From assembly GCA_030272585.1 (NCBI GenBank), contig BSYQ01000002.1, positions 7,564,001 to 7,628,000 on the forward strand: DNA of 64,000 nucleotides. Direction: 5' to 3'. This stretch comes from Bryopsis sp. KO-2023 (Eukaryota > Chlorophyta > Ulvophyceae > Bryopsidales > Bryopsidaceae). Within the stretch, counting starts at the first letter, position 1, and each line of letters begins with the position of its first letter. The notes under the pieces were generated by a model. It made no database searches. It was not told the DNA's origin and saw only the letters and a program-made list of their open reading frames with translations. Positions 46,001 to 55,678 of this stretch are shown here, piece by piece. A program made the translations under genes and the position numbers.

Positions 46001-47470
46001 GCATTTTGGTTTCGTTCTGGATTGCTTACATCCTGCATATATAAATCAATAATACATTGCACCCCTCCCATCTCCAGAACAGGGGGGTCAGAAAAAGGCC
46101 TCCACCGATATTTTCACCACATATGGAAATACTGGTTGGCTGGTTCATTTTGACCGCATGACAAAAAGCTGGCTGGCTGGCTGGCTTTCACCACATGTTG
46201 ATAGAAACGCAAATGTTGGCTGGCTGGTTTCCAGTGCCCCACACATCCTGTGATTCGAAGCTGAGAATGTAAAAAGGTAATTTCCACCACCTGCAGGCAG
46301 TGCTTGCTTGATACAAGAGTGTGAACTAAAAAAAAAGGAAAAGAAGATCTGCAAAGGGGGTGTCGAAAGTTTTGAAAGATGAAAAAATAGAAAAACAAAG
46401 TATTATATCTATATATTAAATTGAATGGAACTTCAAAAAAATAATAAACAAAATGAGATGAATAAATGCATGCAATTGTTTTAAGAACAGCACCTGCCCC
46501 TGTACCATTACAAAGACAATATTTCTTCCAAAATTTCTGTGGAAAAGAAGGTTAAAAAAAAAAAAGAAGTAATCAAGGCGAACAGAAAACAACAGACTAT
46601 TCTCTCCTTTTTTTTCCGAGGTGAAAGAAAAGATACAATTAAAATAAAGAAAGAGACACACAGTAAAAAGAATTAAAAAAAATAAATTCATCAAAGCAAC
46701 ACAGGGGAATCGAACCCCTACTGTCCCAATCCTCCACCTAATTATCTAAAATATAATCAGATTCCAAAAATATTTTTTTAAATGTAGGTCAGTTGCTTGA
46801 TCCTGTGGGTACGAAGAGGCGCTGAGACGCATCTTTATTTTCACACAAAAGAAATCAATCTTTCAGAAATAAACTAGAAAAAAAAAGGAGAAAAGAACAT
46901 CTGTGAGAAGTGAAGGTTTCCTTATTCACTATTTTTTTTTAATCTTGGAAGAAAACACCACTGATAAAAAATATTCTCACAGCATCTTTTATCGTTCAGA
47001 GGATGTTTTCTTATTGTTATTTTTTTTTTTGGGGGGGGGAAATGATTTACTTCCAAATTTTTTTTATTTTCTTTCTTACCTCCACACCTGAATTTACTAC
47101 CCCCAAAAAGAAGCCTGTTTCTGTTGTGAAAGAAGAAAAAAAAAAGGATTCAGGGTTTTCTCATCTTTAATTTTCTGGCTGTTTTTAATTTTAATTTCTT
47201 AATCTATTTCCAAAAAGGTCTGGACTCTTTTGCCAGTTGAGAGCCTTGGGCTTCCCTTTCAAAAAATTATTTAAGCCCGCCTCCCCTTGGAAAAACACTC
47301 TTCAATTTTCCACGAAGACATCCACAGGCCGCTTCTTCGCCAGAAAAAATAAAAAGAATGGAACAAGTCGTACCGTGGTAAATATTTTGTCCCAGTCCTC
47401 TTTGAAAAATGAGAAAGAAAAAAGAAACTTGCCAACAGAAACGCGGTGTACCCTTGCTTTTCCTACAACG
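43011..47470. other. 4.4 kb without a convincing gene
   Basis: Only short, overlapping, low-complexity ORFs occur. One frame near 43091-43200 encodes a hydrophobic stretch that could be a membrane segment (FLICLVLVSVLLIYFKIL) but has no context. Tandem ggct units occur near 46135-46230. A B-box-containing, tRNA-3'-half-like piece lies at 46694-46735. Long T and A runs are common. Confidence 0.35.
46694..46735 (-). repeat. tRNA 3'-half-like fragment
   Basis: On the minus strand a T-arm (AGGGGTTCGATTCCCCT) is extended by a few more pairs and followed by GTGTTGC. No matching 5' acceptor strand, D arm or anticodon arm was found within 90 nt, so this is a fragment or chance match and not a tRNA gene. 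Confidence 0.4.
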
Positions 47471-48068
47471 AGTCATCGCTGTCGCAGAAAATTTGCCGTC
47501 CGACCCTTGTCTCGACGATTCGCCCCTTCCAGATTATAGTCCCGCGTTTCGCCAGAGCGAAAAAAGGCGACAGGGTTAAAATAAATCCAGCGTTCTCTTT
47601 CCACGACGCAAAAAGACGAAAAAAAAACCAAAACCGTCGAAACAGGAAACTCTCTTTTCGATAGGTGGACGGCAAAACTGAAAATCATGTACTTGATTGG
47701 AAAAACAGAAATATCTTCGTTGGTGTGAGAAAGATCTCGCAAAAAAGTGACGTAATCAAAAGAAGTTTTGATCGCACATCCCACAAACTCTCCACTGACG
47801 ACAGGGTAAAGGGAAAAGTCCGACGAAAGAAGCTCAACGATTGGGAGGAACTCATTATGAAAAGGCGAACGATCGAAGCTGCCATAGGTACCCTTGTCGT
47901 CAGGGAAGTAACCCTGCAAGTGGGGAGTAGTTTTTTTTCCGATGCAACTTGGGGTTCGAGGGCTTTTTGTTGGGTGAAACTCGACCGGAATTTGCACATG
48001 TAGCCCAACAATGGGGAAGGGAGCCTACGCCCTGCGATCCTGCTAACTCTCTTCGCTCTGGTTGACAG

Positions 48069-48275
48069 CCACCATCGAGAATCCGAGGATTTCGTGGGAC
48101 CTTCCAGAAGAGCTCCTTCATCAAATTTTCGCCCCACTTCCACGCATAGATCTAGCAACGTGCTCTTGTGTGGCGAAGAATTGGAATGCGGCAAGGAGGA
48201 CGGTCAAGATCCCGAAGGTTCATCGAGATTTAGATTTCGAAGAGTGGGCGCCAGAGATCGCGACGCTGGTGCTTT
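48069..48275 (+). pseudogene. F-box protein gene, 5' piece, split by the LTR element
   Basis: After an acceptor (ctctggttgacag at 48068) the frame encodes an F-box domain: ISWDLPEELLHQIF, then IDLATCSCVAKNWNAA, the usual L/P-rich start and C/W-containing end. F-box proteins recruit substrates to SCF ubiquitin ligases through Skp1. The frame runs into the LTR, which adds a stop three codons later. The other half lies at 61290-61445. Upstream exons were not resolved; 47665-47887 is open in one frame and could be one. Confidence 0.7.
48271..48275 (+). repeat. Left target-site duplication GCTTT
   Basis: GCTTT immediately precedes the TG of the left LTR and is repeated immediately after the CA of the right LTR at 61290-61294. 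Five bases is the usual size for Ty3/gypsy integrases. Confidence 0.85.
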
Positions 48276-49790
48276 TGTGACGATCGAAAAGCGCACTCGG
48301 CGCAACTACTAACTTTCATTCGCGCCGCAATCGCGAATTGAGTCGCACTGAACTACTGCAGAGTCTGTCTACAGTAACAAAGTCGGACTGCGCCAACCTC
48401 TGACGTCATTTCAAAAACTCGGTATCTAAACTGCAACGCACTGAAATCATCATCACCCAAGAAGTCGGCTAAGACCAGTCGCACTAACATCCTTGCAATC
48501 CGAGAGTCACAGTCTCGAATCCCCCTAACTACGAAAGGCCTAAGACCAGGCACCTGAAAATAAGATGAGTCGAAATCAAAGGAGACACCCGCTAGAGGGA
48601 CTTGCTCCTGCGACCGAGACAGAAAGTGGAGTTCCCCAGAGGGTGGTTGCTAAGAGACCATGTCCTAAGGAGACTCTGAAAACTGAGCTGGAGAATGGAG
48701 AAACATAATCACCAAACAAAGAAAACACTCAGAGGAGAGAACAGCTCCTCTGAGTGGAATAACTAAACATAAGGAGACACTCAAAGGAAAGGTCAACTCC
48801 TCTGAGTGAGAAAAACTCCTAAGGAAAAGCAGTACCTTTCCTTTTACTAACATCTAAAGCTAAAACCATTCAGAGACATCCTATTCTCAGTTGCTCAACT
48901 AATCATTCTCTATCTCCAACCACTTCATAACATTCCTCTTTATATCCAGAAATCAGAAAAGTAGAGGAAATCTTCAGAGATTTCCTCTGAGTTCTTATTC
49001 ACTCACACATTCACACACATATAATTTTGCAAGGAAATATTTACAAAGAAAGAGAAGGGATGATGTATCCCAATCTGAAAATAAACTGCAGAAACCTTGA
49101 GTAATCTGATCTTTTAGCTAAAAGTACCTCGTTCGGTCAGAATTCCCGTTTAAGGTAAGTCGCGAAGCTTTCCTTAAGTTCGTTCCGAATAAGAAGTCCT
49201 TCTCGAAGATAGATATCCAAGGTAAGTAGTTTACGAAGAGAGTGCTGAGGTCTGAGTTATCCTAACAGACCTCGGCGCTATTTTTATACTCGCCGCCAGT
49301 TCGAGTGCTAGCGCACGTGTGTTGGCGGCGAGTTCGGCGTCACAGCGAGGATCGCATAAGCGACCCGACTTAGAGCTGTATCGATCGCCTTACAGGTCGG
49401 GTTTCGTAGAGGGTTGCTTTCGGTGTGTTGTTTTCTATCGTGTTTTCGTTGGCTCCTTGTGTTCCCAGCCGCACTTTTCGTAGAAGTCATACCTCGGATG
49501 TCACAGAGTGACAGGGCCGGTAGTAAAACTCCTAGTACTCTGCGCTAGCCATGGGTTGGCTTGCCAGCTATTCGATATCAACCAACGCATCGATATACAA
49601 CTATTCCTACGTCTTCGACCTCGTCGGGAGTTGAACCCGACGTACGAACCACCAGGTCTCACATAGAGCAGCGCGTAACACGACTGTTTATCAGTGTGAG
49701 TTGGTGAGTCAGTTCATCCGGATTATTTATCGGATTAATCGTTACATTTCGTGGCAGTACATCTGCCAAGTTCTTTCTAACCCCGTCACA
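48276..49790 (-). repeat. 3' LTR
   Basis: The plus-strand ends are TGTGAC and GTCACA, a perfect inverted 6-mer with TG/CA termini. A TATA-like TATAAAAATA reads on the minus strand at about 49278-49287. A T-arm-like hairpin sits near 49635-49670. The outermost 11 bp (48276-48286) have no counterpart at the inner end of the other LTR, which instead passes directly into the primer site. Confidence 0.95.
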
Positions 49791-50048
49791 ACTGTGACGA
49801 TCCCCCTTACACCCGCATAAGACACCCTATTATGCGTACTAAACGCATTTAGGCTTGCCTGCAAAATCTTCTTACTGCAACTAAAAACCCACTGCATCCC
49901 ATGCAGTTTTTTTTTTTTTTTTTTTTTTTTAATCCTCATTGTTCAATCATCTTCTTCACCCACATTAAGTGTATTCCTAACTTTTAATTCTTCCCTGATT
50001 GTTTACCAACTAATCCATAAAATCTGTCCCTCTCTTTCTGGAGAAAAC

Positions 50049-50385
50049 TCTCTATACCCAAAAATCCTCTTCAGAATTCCTCTCTCTTATTTCTCTGGAG
50101 GAATTCTCTATACCCAAAAATCCTCTTCAGAATTCCTCTCTCTTATTTTCTCTGGAGGAATTCTCTATACCCAAAAATCCTCTTCAGAGTTCCTCTTTCT
50201 TATTTCTCTGGAGGAATTCTCTATACCCAAAAATCCTCTTCAGAGTTCCTCTCTCTTATTTTCTCTGGAGGAATTCTCTATACCCAAAAATCCTCTTCAG
50301 AGTTCCTCTCTCTTATTTTCTCTGGAGGAATTCTCTATACCCAAAAATCCTCTTCAGAATTCCTCTCTCTTATTTCTCTTCCACA
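50049..50385. repeat. 56-57-bp tandem repeat, about six copies
   Basis: The unit contains attctctatacccaaaaatc followed by ctcttcag and a ctctcttatttctctggagg stretch. Copies differ by an occasional T and one A/G change. It lies in the 3' non-coding part of the element, between the last ORF and the 3' LTR. On the coding strand it is purine-rich. Confidence 0.9.
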
Positions 50386-50421
50386 TGCCTATTTGATCAC
50401 TTACATGAAATTTGTCCTCCT

Positions 50422-51798
50422 TTAATCCTCTCCACTCCTCTGACTGCTGCTGGGTCCCTTATGTCGTTTACTGGCTGCTGCAGCTGCTGCTACTCCAAGT
50501 CCTTTTCGTGCTGTTCTCTTTCGAGAGAGTGGAGGGAATGCAGCCACATGGGCTGTGAGCAATCCCTCATCTAATTGGATGTCTGCCGGTTGGCTCTGCT
50601 GCAAATGGTCAATCCATTTCCCAGGGAGTCGATCGGCTCGGACATGGCTTTGAGCTCGTTGCGCAGCGCGGGCGATTTCCAAACGGGGTCGATGCTTGAC
50701 GGGGTAGAGGGAGCGGAAATGATTTGCTCCTCCGATCAACATGCATAATGAACATGCTTGATCGGAGAAGTTCGCCGGTGGAGCAATTTTTGGGTCGGGG
50801 GCATATATCCTTCGAAAACTCCCCATGCCCCCTTCGTTAATGTCCAGCTCCATACTCCCCGCCAGCCAGGCCCGGTCGCGGCATCCCAGTCGATGACAGG
50901 CTTGGTGCCGCGAACATGCACCGCCGATGGGTTTCACTGCACTGCGAATCCTGCAGAAATAACAGTTCGCGGAGACCCAGTCTCCTCCGGGATTATCCTC
51001 CTCTTCCTTGATCTGAGTTTGTTCCTCCCTCTCTCCGGCTCCACTGCCTCCTTGACCATCCCCCTCTCGTTCTCCGCTGCGATTAATCCTGTTCTGATCC
51101 TCCCCTTCCTTATTCCTTCCATGTTCATCTCCAGCAGCTCCTCCACTGTTTCCTGCTCTGCCAGAATCACCTCCTTCTCTGTCTCCACCATGATCGACAT
51201 CATCCCCATCTCCTCTATTCCCTCTGTGTTCCTCTCCATCCCCATCTCCATCGTGATCGTCGTCGCTCTCATCGGTGCTGAATCCTCTCGCGGTGATCTG
51301 GTCCTCCAACTGCTCATTTCTTGCATTCGCCTCCTCCAACTGCACCTTCAGATCGGCCACTTCCTGTCGCAACCTCACAGCCTCCACATCCTCACTCGCG
51401 ATGCTCGTTTGAGCTGCTTGAAGCGAGTCCTCCAACTCGACCACCCTTTCCAACAGACTATCCCGCTCCTGCTCCAGGTTCAATATTTGGGAGGCAGCGT
51501 TTGATGGACCCGCATCACCTCCACTCGCAGCCTGTCGAAGAGCGGTATTTTCCTGGATGAGCCGGTTTCGTTCCTCTTGCCATTTCAACTGGGCTTGTGT
51601 ATATTCCTCCACCACCGACTCTTCTCCCTGAAACAATTCCTCCAGTGATCTAGCCCCATTCCTCGATTCCTCCGCCCCTGCCTCGATCCTCTCGATTGCT
51701 TCCTTTACTCTTTGCCTCCATTCGACCATTTTTTTTTTTTTTTTTATATTTTTGCAAAAGTTTCCGTTCCGTAGGTTTCTTTTTCTTCGTCCGAACAC
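50422..51798 (-). CDS. Element accessory ORF: coiled coil, acidic repeat, Cys/His cluster
   Basis: 458 codons to TAA; the true start is probably the Met at residue 24, after a Lys run made by a poly(A) tract. Residues 27-170 have coiled-coil heptads. Residues 172-270 are a Gly/Asp/Glu-rich low-complexity tract. Residues 279-306 hold a Cys/His cluster (C279, C282, C295, H298, C301, H302, C306), and C349, C352 and H360 follow. The tail is basic (SRKRTARKG, then an Ala run and SKRHKG) and could bind nucleic acid or direct nuclear import. The position is that of env or late accessory genes, but no signal peptide or membrane segment is present, so it is not envelope-like. I know no family with this layout. 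Confidence 0.75.
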   Translation of the reverse strand: MFGRRKRNLRNGNFCKNIKKKKKMVEWRQRVKEAIERIEAGAEESRNGARSLEELFQGEESVVEEYTQAQLKWQEERNRLIQENTALRQAASGGDAGPSNAASQILNLEQERDSLLERVVELEDSLQAAQTSIASEDVEAVRLRQEVADLKVQLEEANARNEQLEDQITARGFSTDESDDDHDGDGDGEEHRGNRGDGDDVDHGGDREGGDSGRAGNSGGAAGDEHGRNKEGEDQNRINRSGEREGDGQGGSGAGEREEQTQIKEEEDNPGGDWVSANCYFCRIRSAVKPIGGACSRHQACHRLGCRDRAWLAGSMELDINEGGMGSFRRIYAPDPKIAPPANFSDQACSLCMLIGGANHFRSLYPVKHRPRLEIARAAQRAQSHVRADRLPGKWIDHLQQSQPADIQLDEGLLTAHVAAFPPLSRKRTARKGLGVAAAAAASKRHKGPSSSQRSGED

Positions 51799-52013
51799 AC
51801 AATCTCTCCCACTCTCGCTCTGTCTCTGATGCCAACCTCTGAGAATGAAAGAATTCGATTTCTCGAGGCTTGGGGTTTAAATCACTTTCTCTATGTCTTC
51901 TCAAACTGACTCCACATCTCTAGACGTTGGGTCTCTCACTATCCAATATCCACTCATCTCTCGGAAGCTCTCGGACCAAACATTACATCCTCCAGAGCTC
52001 CTCTACCAGTGTT

Positions 52014-52475
52014 TCAACCTCCCTTCTCTCCCTCGTTTTCACTATCTGTGACTTCGAATCCTTCACTTTCACTCTCTTCCTCTTTTGCCCTTTTGTTTTC
52101 CTGTGTTCTAAGCTCCTCTGCAACCTCTAATCGTCGTTTTCGATAAGAAATTTGAAGTCTCCACTCGGAAGTTCGCAACCTTTCACGAACGACTTCCTGC
52201 AATCGTTCAGCTGAAGTTTCTCCCTCTCCTTTTTCGATCTGTAAACGCCTCTGGAGTTCTTCGATTCTTTCCAAACTTTTCAAATCACTCATCAGGCCGA
52301 TTTTCTGTCGCCTGAGTAAATCACGAGCAGACCTCCCTACTGCCGTTTCCTCGACAAAAGCTCGTTTTAATCGCCTAGTGACCGTTTTATTCCTCTCCTC
52401 TATGTCCATCTTAAGACGCAGCACTTCCGCGACAAGGCATTCGTTCAACTGCCGTTCAGACATTGTCGCAGACAT
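52014..52475 (-). CDS. Element accessory ORF: small coiled-coil protein
   Basis: 153 codons from an ATG. Almost the whole protein is charged and helical, with Leu/Arg/Glu heptads (SLERIEELQRRLQIEKGEG, ERLRTSEWRLQISYRKRRLE) and an acidic Ser/Glu-rich end. No zinc motif or membrane segment was seen. It lies 204 bases after the integrase stop and 215 bases before the next ORF, so expression from the genomic RNA would need re-initiation or splicing. Function is unknown; a structural or RNA-binding partner is one guess. Confidence 0.7.
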   Translation of the reverse strand: MSATMSERQLNECLVAEVLRLKMDIEERNKTVTRRLKRAFVEETAVGRSARDLLRRQKIGLMSDLKSLERIEELQRRLQIEKGEGETSAERLQEVVRERLRTSEWRLQISYRKRRLEVAEELRTQENKRAKEEESESEGFEVTDSENEGEKGG

Positions 52476-52679
52476 CCCAATCCACTGAATCCTTTCGTTT
52501 GATATATATTCTGCTTTTGGTTTGCGTAACTTTTTAAGTCCTCTGCTATGACCTTCCTCGAAACCTCTTTTAAATCCCTCTCACTAGCCACTTCTTCTTA
52601 TCCTTGGATATATCTCTAATAGCTAAGTCCGAGATTCGAAGTAGAACTTTTCCAAGTACTGACTTAACTACTACTGACT

Positions 52680-54086
52680 CTACTCGGGAATAGCGATATC
52701 CTCGAGTGCCACCCATCGACTCTGCCGAGTACCCTTAGACACCTTAACTCTAACTCCTGTTTTATCTATTTCCTCTATTCGAAAGCCAGCCTGAGCTTTC
52801 ACTACTAATTTCTTCGAAGTCTTAATCCTAACTAGTACTGAATCCCCTATCTTCAGAGCTTCTATTCTCTTTTCTGTCTGAAGTTTATCACTATAGTTCC
52901 TCTGCTGTCTATACTGAGCTGTACTTATAGTTTCTTTAGCTCTAATCTCCATCTTTTTCCTTAACTCTTGCAACTCTTTTAACTCTCTATCTGTTATCAA
53001 AATCGGCAGTTCCTGGACTACAGGATCTAATAAAACTGCCTCCTCTCTTCTCTTAACTAAAGTCTGAGATTCAGAACCTCCTCCGTGAGGTTGAGATCCT
53101 CCTTCTAAATTCCCCTGAGATTCCTCTAAATGCTGACCTTCCTTATAGATAGCCCAATCTCTTTTGTTCACCTGTCTCCTAATATAAACTAATTCAAATG
53201 GACTATAGCCTGTAACTTCTTTTATTCGACTGTTATAGTCTCTTAGGCTATCTAATAAAGCCCCCTGTAAATCCTGAACTGAGAACAAAAGAGCCCCTGT
53301 AGTGGGTGTCTCTTCTAACTGTTTTTCTTTTAATCTACCTTTTATCCCCTCTTTCAGAGTTTGATTCAACCTTTCTGCTAATCCATTAGTCCTGGGGTGA
53401 TAAGGGCTGGATATTTTTAACTCTATTCCCTCCTGCCTACACAAATCTAATACCATCCCTTTGAACTCTGTCCCATTATCACATAAGAAAAACCTAGGGA
53501 CCCCAAACCTACAAATAATATTCTGGAACAGAAACTGGGAAATAAACACTGGACTCTTAGCATCCATAATCCCAGCCTCTGCCCACTTTGTAAAATAGTC
53601 TACTGCCACTAAAATATGAACTAGAGTCTGGGTTTCAGGCATCCTAATCGAAAAGGTATCCATTCCCCACTGGTAAAAAGGAAGTCCAGCTGGGGTCTGT
53701 AATAATCTAGGCTGTATCAAAAACTTTGGCCTAATTTCCTGACAGGTCTCACATTTCTCTAAAATTTCCTTTGTTTGTTTTTCCATTTCATACCAAAAAT
53801 AGTGCTCCCTGAGCTTTTCCAAAGTCCCCTTTACTGACACATGCCCCACCGCTATGTGTGCTTCCAAAATTAGCTCCTCCCTCTTAGTCTCTACTGGAAC
53901 CTCTCTCTTTTTATCTCCTCTTGGATCCCTTAGGAACATCTGTTCTGTTTCAGCATCCCAGATGTATCTAAACTCCTTTTTTCTAGCTGCAGCTTTCTCC
54001 TGGCTAGAATACTTAGCATACTGGTCAAAGTCTTTCTGCAAAAGACTTAGGGTGCAAGGGTCTCTCCAGATGTCATACTTCCTCAT
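52680..54086 (-). CDS. Integrase
   Basis: 468 codons with its own ATG. The HHCC zinc domain has H77, H82, C112 and C115. The catalytic core has D143 (GMDTFS), D203 (FFLCDNGTEF) and E238 (NGLAERLNQTL), spaced D-35-E between the last two as in Ty3/gypsy and retroviral integrases. A C-terminal beta-barrel-like part follows (IGDSVLVRIKTSKK). No chromodomain is present at the end. The enzyme processes the cDNA ends and inserts them with the 5-bp stagger seen here. Having a separate start and lying 1.6 kb from RNase H is unusual, because integrase is normally fused to the Pol polyprotein. Confidence 0.95.
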   Translation of the reverse strand: MRKYDIWRDPCTLSLLQKDFDQYAKYSSQEKAAARKKEFRYIWDAETEQMFLRDPRGDKKREVPVETKREELILEAHIAVGHVSVKGTLEKLREHYFWYEMEKQTKEILEKCETCQEIRPKFLIQPRLLQTPAGLPFYQWGMDTFSIRMPETQTLVHILVAVDYFTKWAEAGIMDAKSPVFISQFLFQNIICRFGVPRFFLCDNGTEFKGMVLDLCRQEGIELKISSPYHPRTNGLAERLNQTLKEGIKGRLKEKQLEETPTTGALLFSVQDLQGALLDSLRDYNSRIKEVTGYSPFELVYIRRQVNKRDWAIYKEGQHLEESQGNLEGGSQPHGGGSESQTLVKRREEAVLLDPVVQELPILITDRELKELQELRKKMEIRAKETISTAQYRQQRNYSDKLQTEKRIEALKIGDSVLVRIKTSKKLVVKAQAGFRIEEIDKTGVRVKVSKGTRQSRWVALEDIAIPE

Positions 54087-54880
54087 CTGTTCACTTCTTT
54101 TCCTAAAACTGCCTTAAGCTTCTAATTCAGAGCCTCCTGGCCTCTGTTTCCACTTGTTTTTAAGTTGTCTATCCTGGGTAGATAGAACAAAGTTTGCCCT
54201 CTCCTCTAGTCTTAAGGGTTTCCACTTAAATACAAATCCTCCAGGTTGTACAACTGTCACAGCTGGCTGGTAAGCTGGCTGAGAGCTGTAAGCTTTTGGA
54301 AGTCATCTCTTAGTTATTAGACCTGCTGTTGTTTTATCCCAGAGTTTAGATTATCAGTCCTGTTTCTGGGAAAGAGCACTTTTCACCCAAGTGACCTAAG
54401 TCATCTAGGCTGGATCAAACACCACTCCTTTTTAAGCTTCGGGAATGAGGTCCTCACAGGGATTGATTTATATAAATCAAAGTGTGTACAGACTTATCCA
54501 AGTCTGTAGTCCTCTATTCTGAGAGTCTCCCTCTTTTAGGATACCTTATCTCTACAGAATCTAAACATTTGTCTGGGATTTTCTTTAATCCTCAGACCTT
54601 TACACATATCTCTTTGGGATTGTTTAATTGTGAGCAGAGTGGTTTCCTGCCTTTCAGGAGTGACTTTAAGAAACTCAGATGAATGCTTAACCAAGGAGGT
54701 GGAACTCATTTGTTCCAGGGACCTTGACTGTATCTGAAGAAACCATTTCACAGTGAAATTGCAGAATCCTGCTTACAACACCAACTCTCCAACCCCAACA
54801 ACTGTTTCAACTGAGCCTCCTGCCTCTCAGGGCATCCTTTTCTTTATCACCCCACTCTCACTATTGCTTAAAAGCTCAGT

Positions 54881-55378
54881 CTAACCACTAGGACCAGGTG
54901 CCCCCACATCCCCTTCGTTTTCCTCCTCCCCTGAGGAATACACCACTATTGGTTCGTCTGGGAGCACCTCCTGCATATTGCCATTGCTATCCTCCTCAAA
55001 CCTTGCTTCGATTCGAGCCACCGGGAAAAAGGTCGGCATGTTGGCTGGGTCGAAAGACTGACTTCCTCCTGCAGTAGGGTCGATAGGTTCTGCCAGTGCT
55101 ACAGTTATCTGTTGTCTCGCAATCCTCAGAGGGCCTGGACCAACTGGAATACCTGCCCTGTGTTGGTCTAGCAGTGCACGAATAGTCGAAAGAGCTCCCG
55201 TATACTGCGCCAATTTCGAGACATGTACCCTGGTCTCCTTCTCTGCCTGGATGTTCAGCCTATATCCATCCTGGAGTAGTCGTGTCTGAAGTTCTTCTTC
55301 GTAGTCCTCCATTTCGACTAGTAACTCCAATACGGCGGCAATAATATGCGCGAGGGCTGCTGCCTGGCCGGCGTCCAT
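54881..55378 (-). CDS. Extra ORF between RNase H and integrase
   Basis: 165 codons from an ATG (MDAGQAAALAHIIAAVLELL). The first 90 residues look helical and amphipathic. The C-terminal third is acidic (YSSGEEENEGDVG). No catalytic or zinc motif was seen, and there is no similarity I recognise to dUTPase, RNase H or other known pol insertions. Spacers of 300 bases before and about 800 bases after separate it from its neighbours. The open frame in an otherwise intact young element suggests it is translated. Confidence 0.7.
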   Translation of the reverse strand: MDAGQAAALAHIIAAVLELLVEMEDYEEELQTRLLQDGYRLNIQAEKETRVHVSKLAQYTGALSTIRALLDQHRAGIPVGPGPLRIARQQITVALAEPIDPTAGGSQSFDPANMPTFFPVARIEARFEEDSNGNMQEVLPDEPIVVYSSGEEENEGDVGAPGPSG

Positions 55379-55678
55379 ATTTTACGAGTCGAATAAACTT
55401 CCTGACGAAAACTAGATCTTAACTCCTTTATTCACACCCAGTTTCTGTAGTCCTTGAAAGCTGTCTGCTTTTCTTCTGCTTGTCTCTCTCTTAAGAACTC
55501 TAAAGACTCCTGGATCCCTCCCATAGATTCTTTACTCTCCCTGGGTTTCCTTGGATAAACCTTTAACCTCCAGCCTCTGTCCTCTACCTCCCTTATTTCC
55601 CTGTCCTAGGCAGTTCTCCCATATCTGCCTCTAGTTAGTCCTTCCTTGGACTGACCTTTCTCTAATTCCTAGATCCTG

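Noticed and set aside
47473..47997. 174-codon minus-strand ORF
   Set aside because: Reasonable composition but no motif. It lies opposite a frame that may be the upstream exon of the F-box gene, and there is no independent support.
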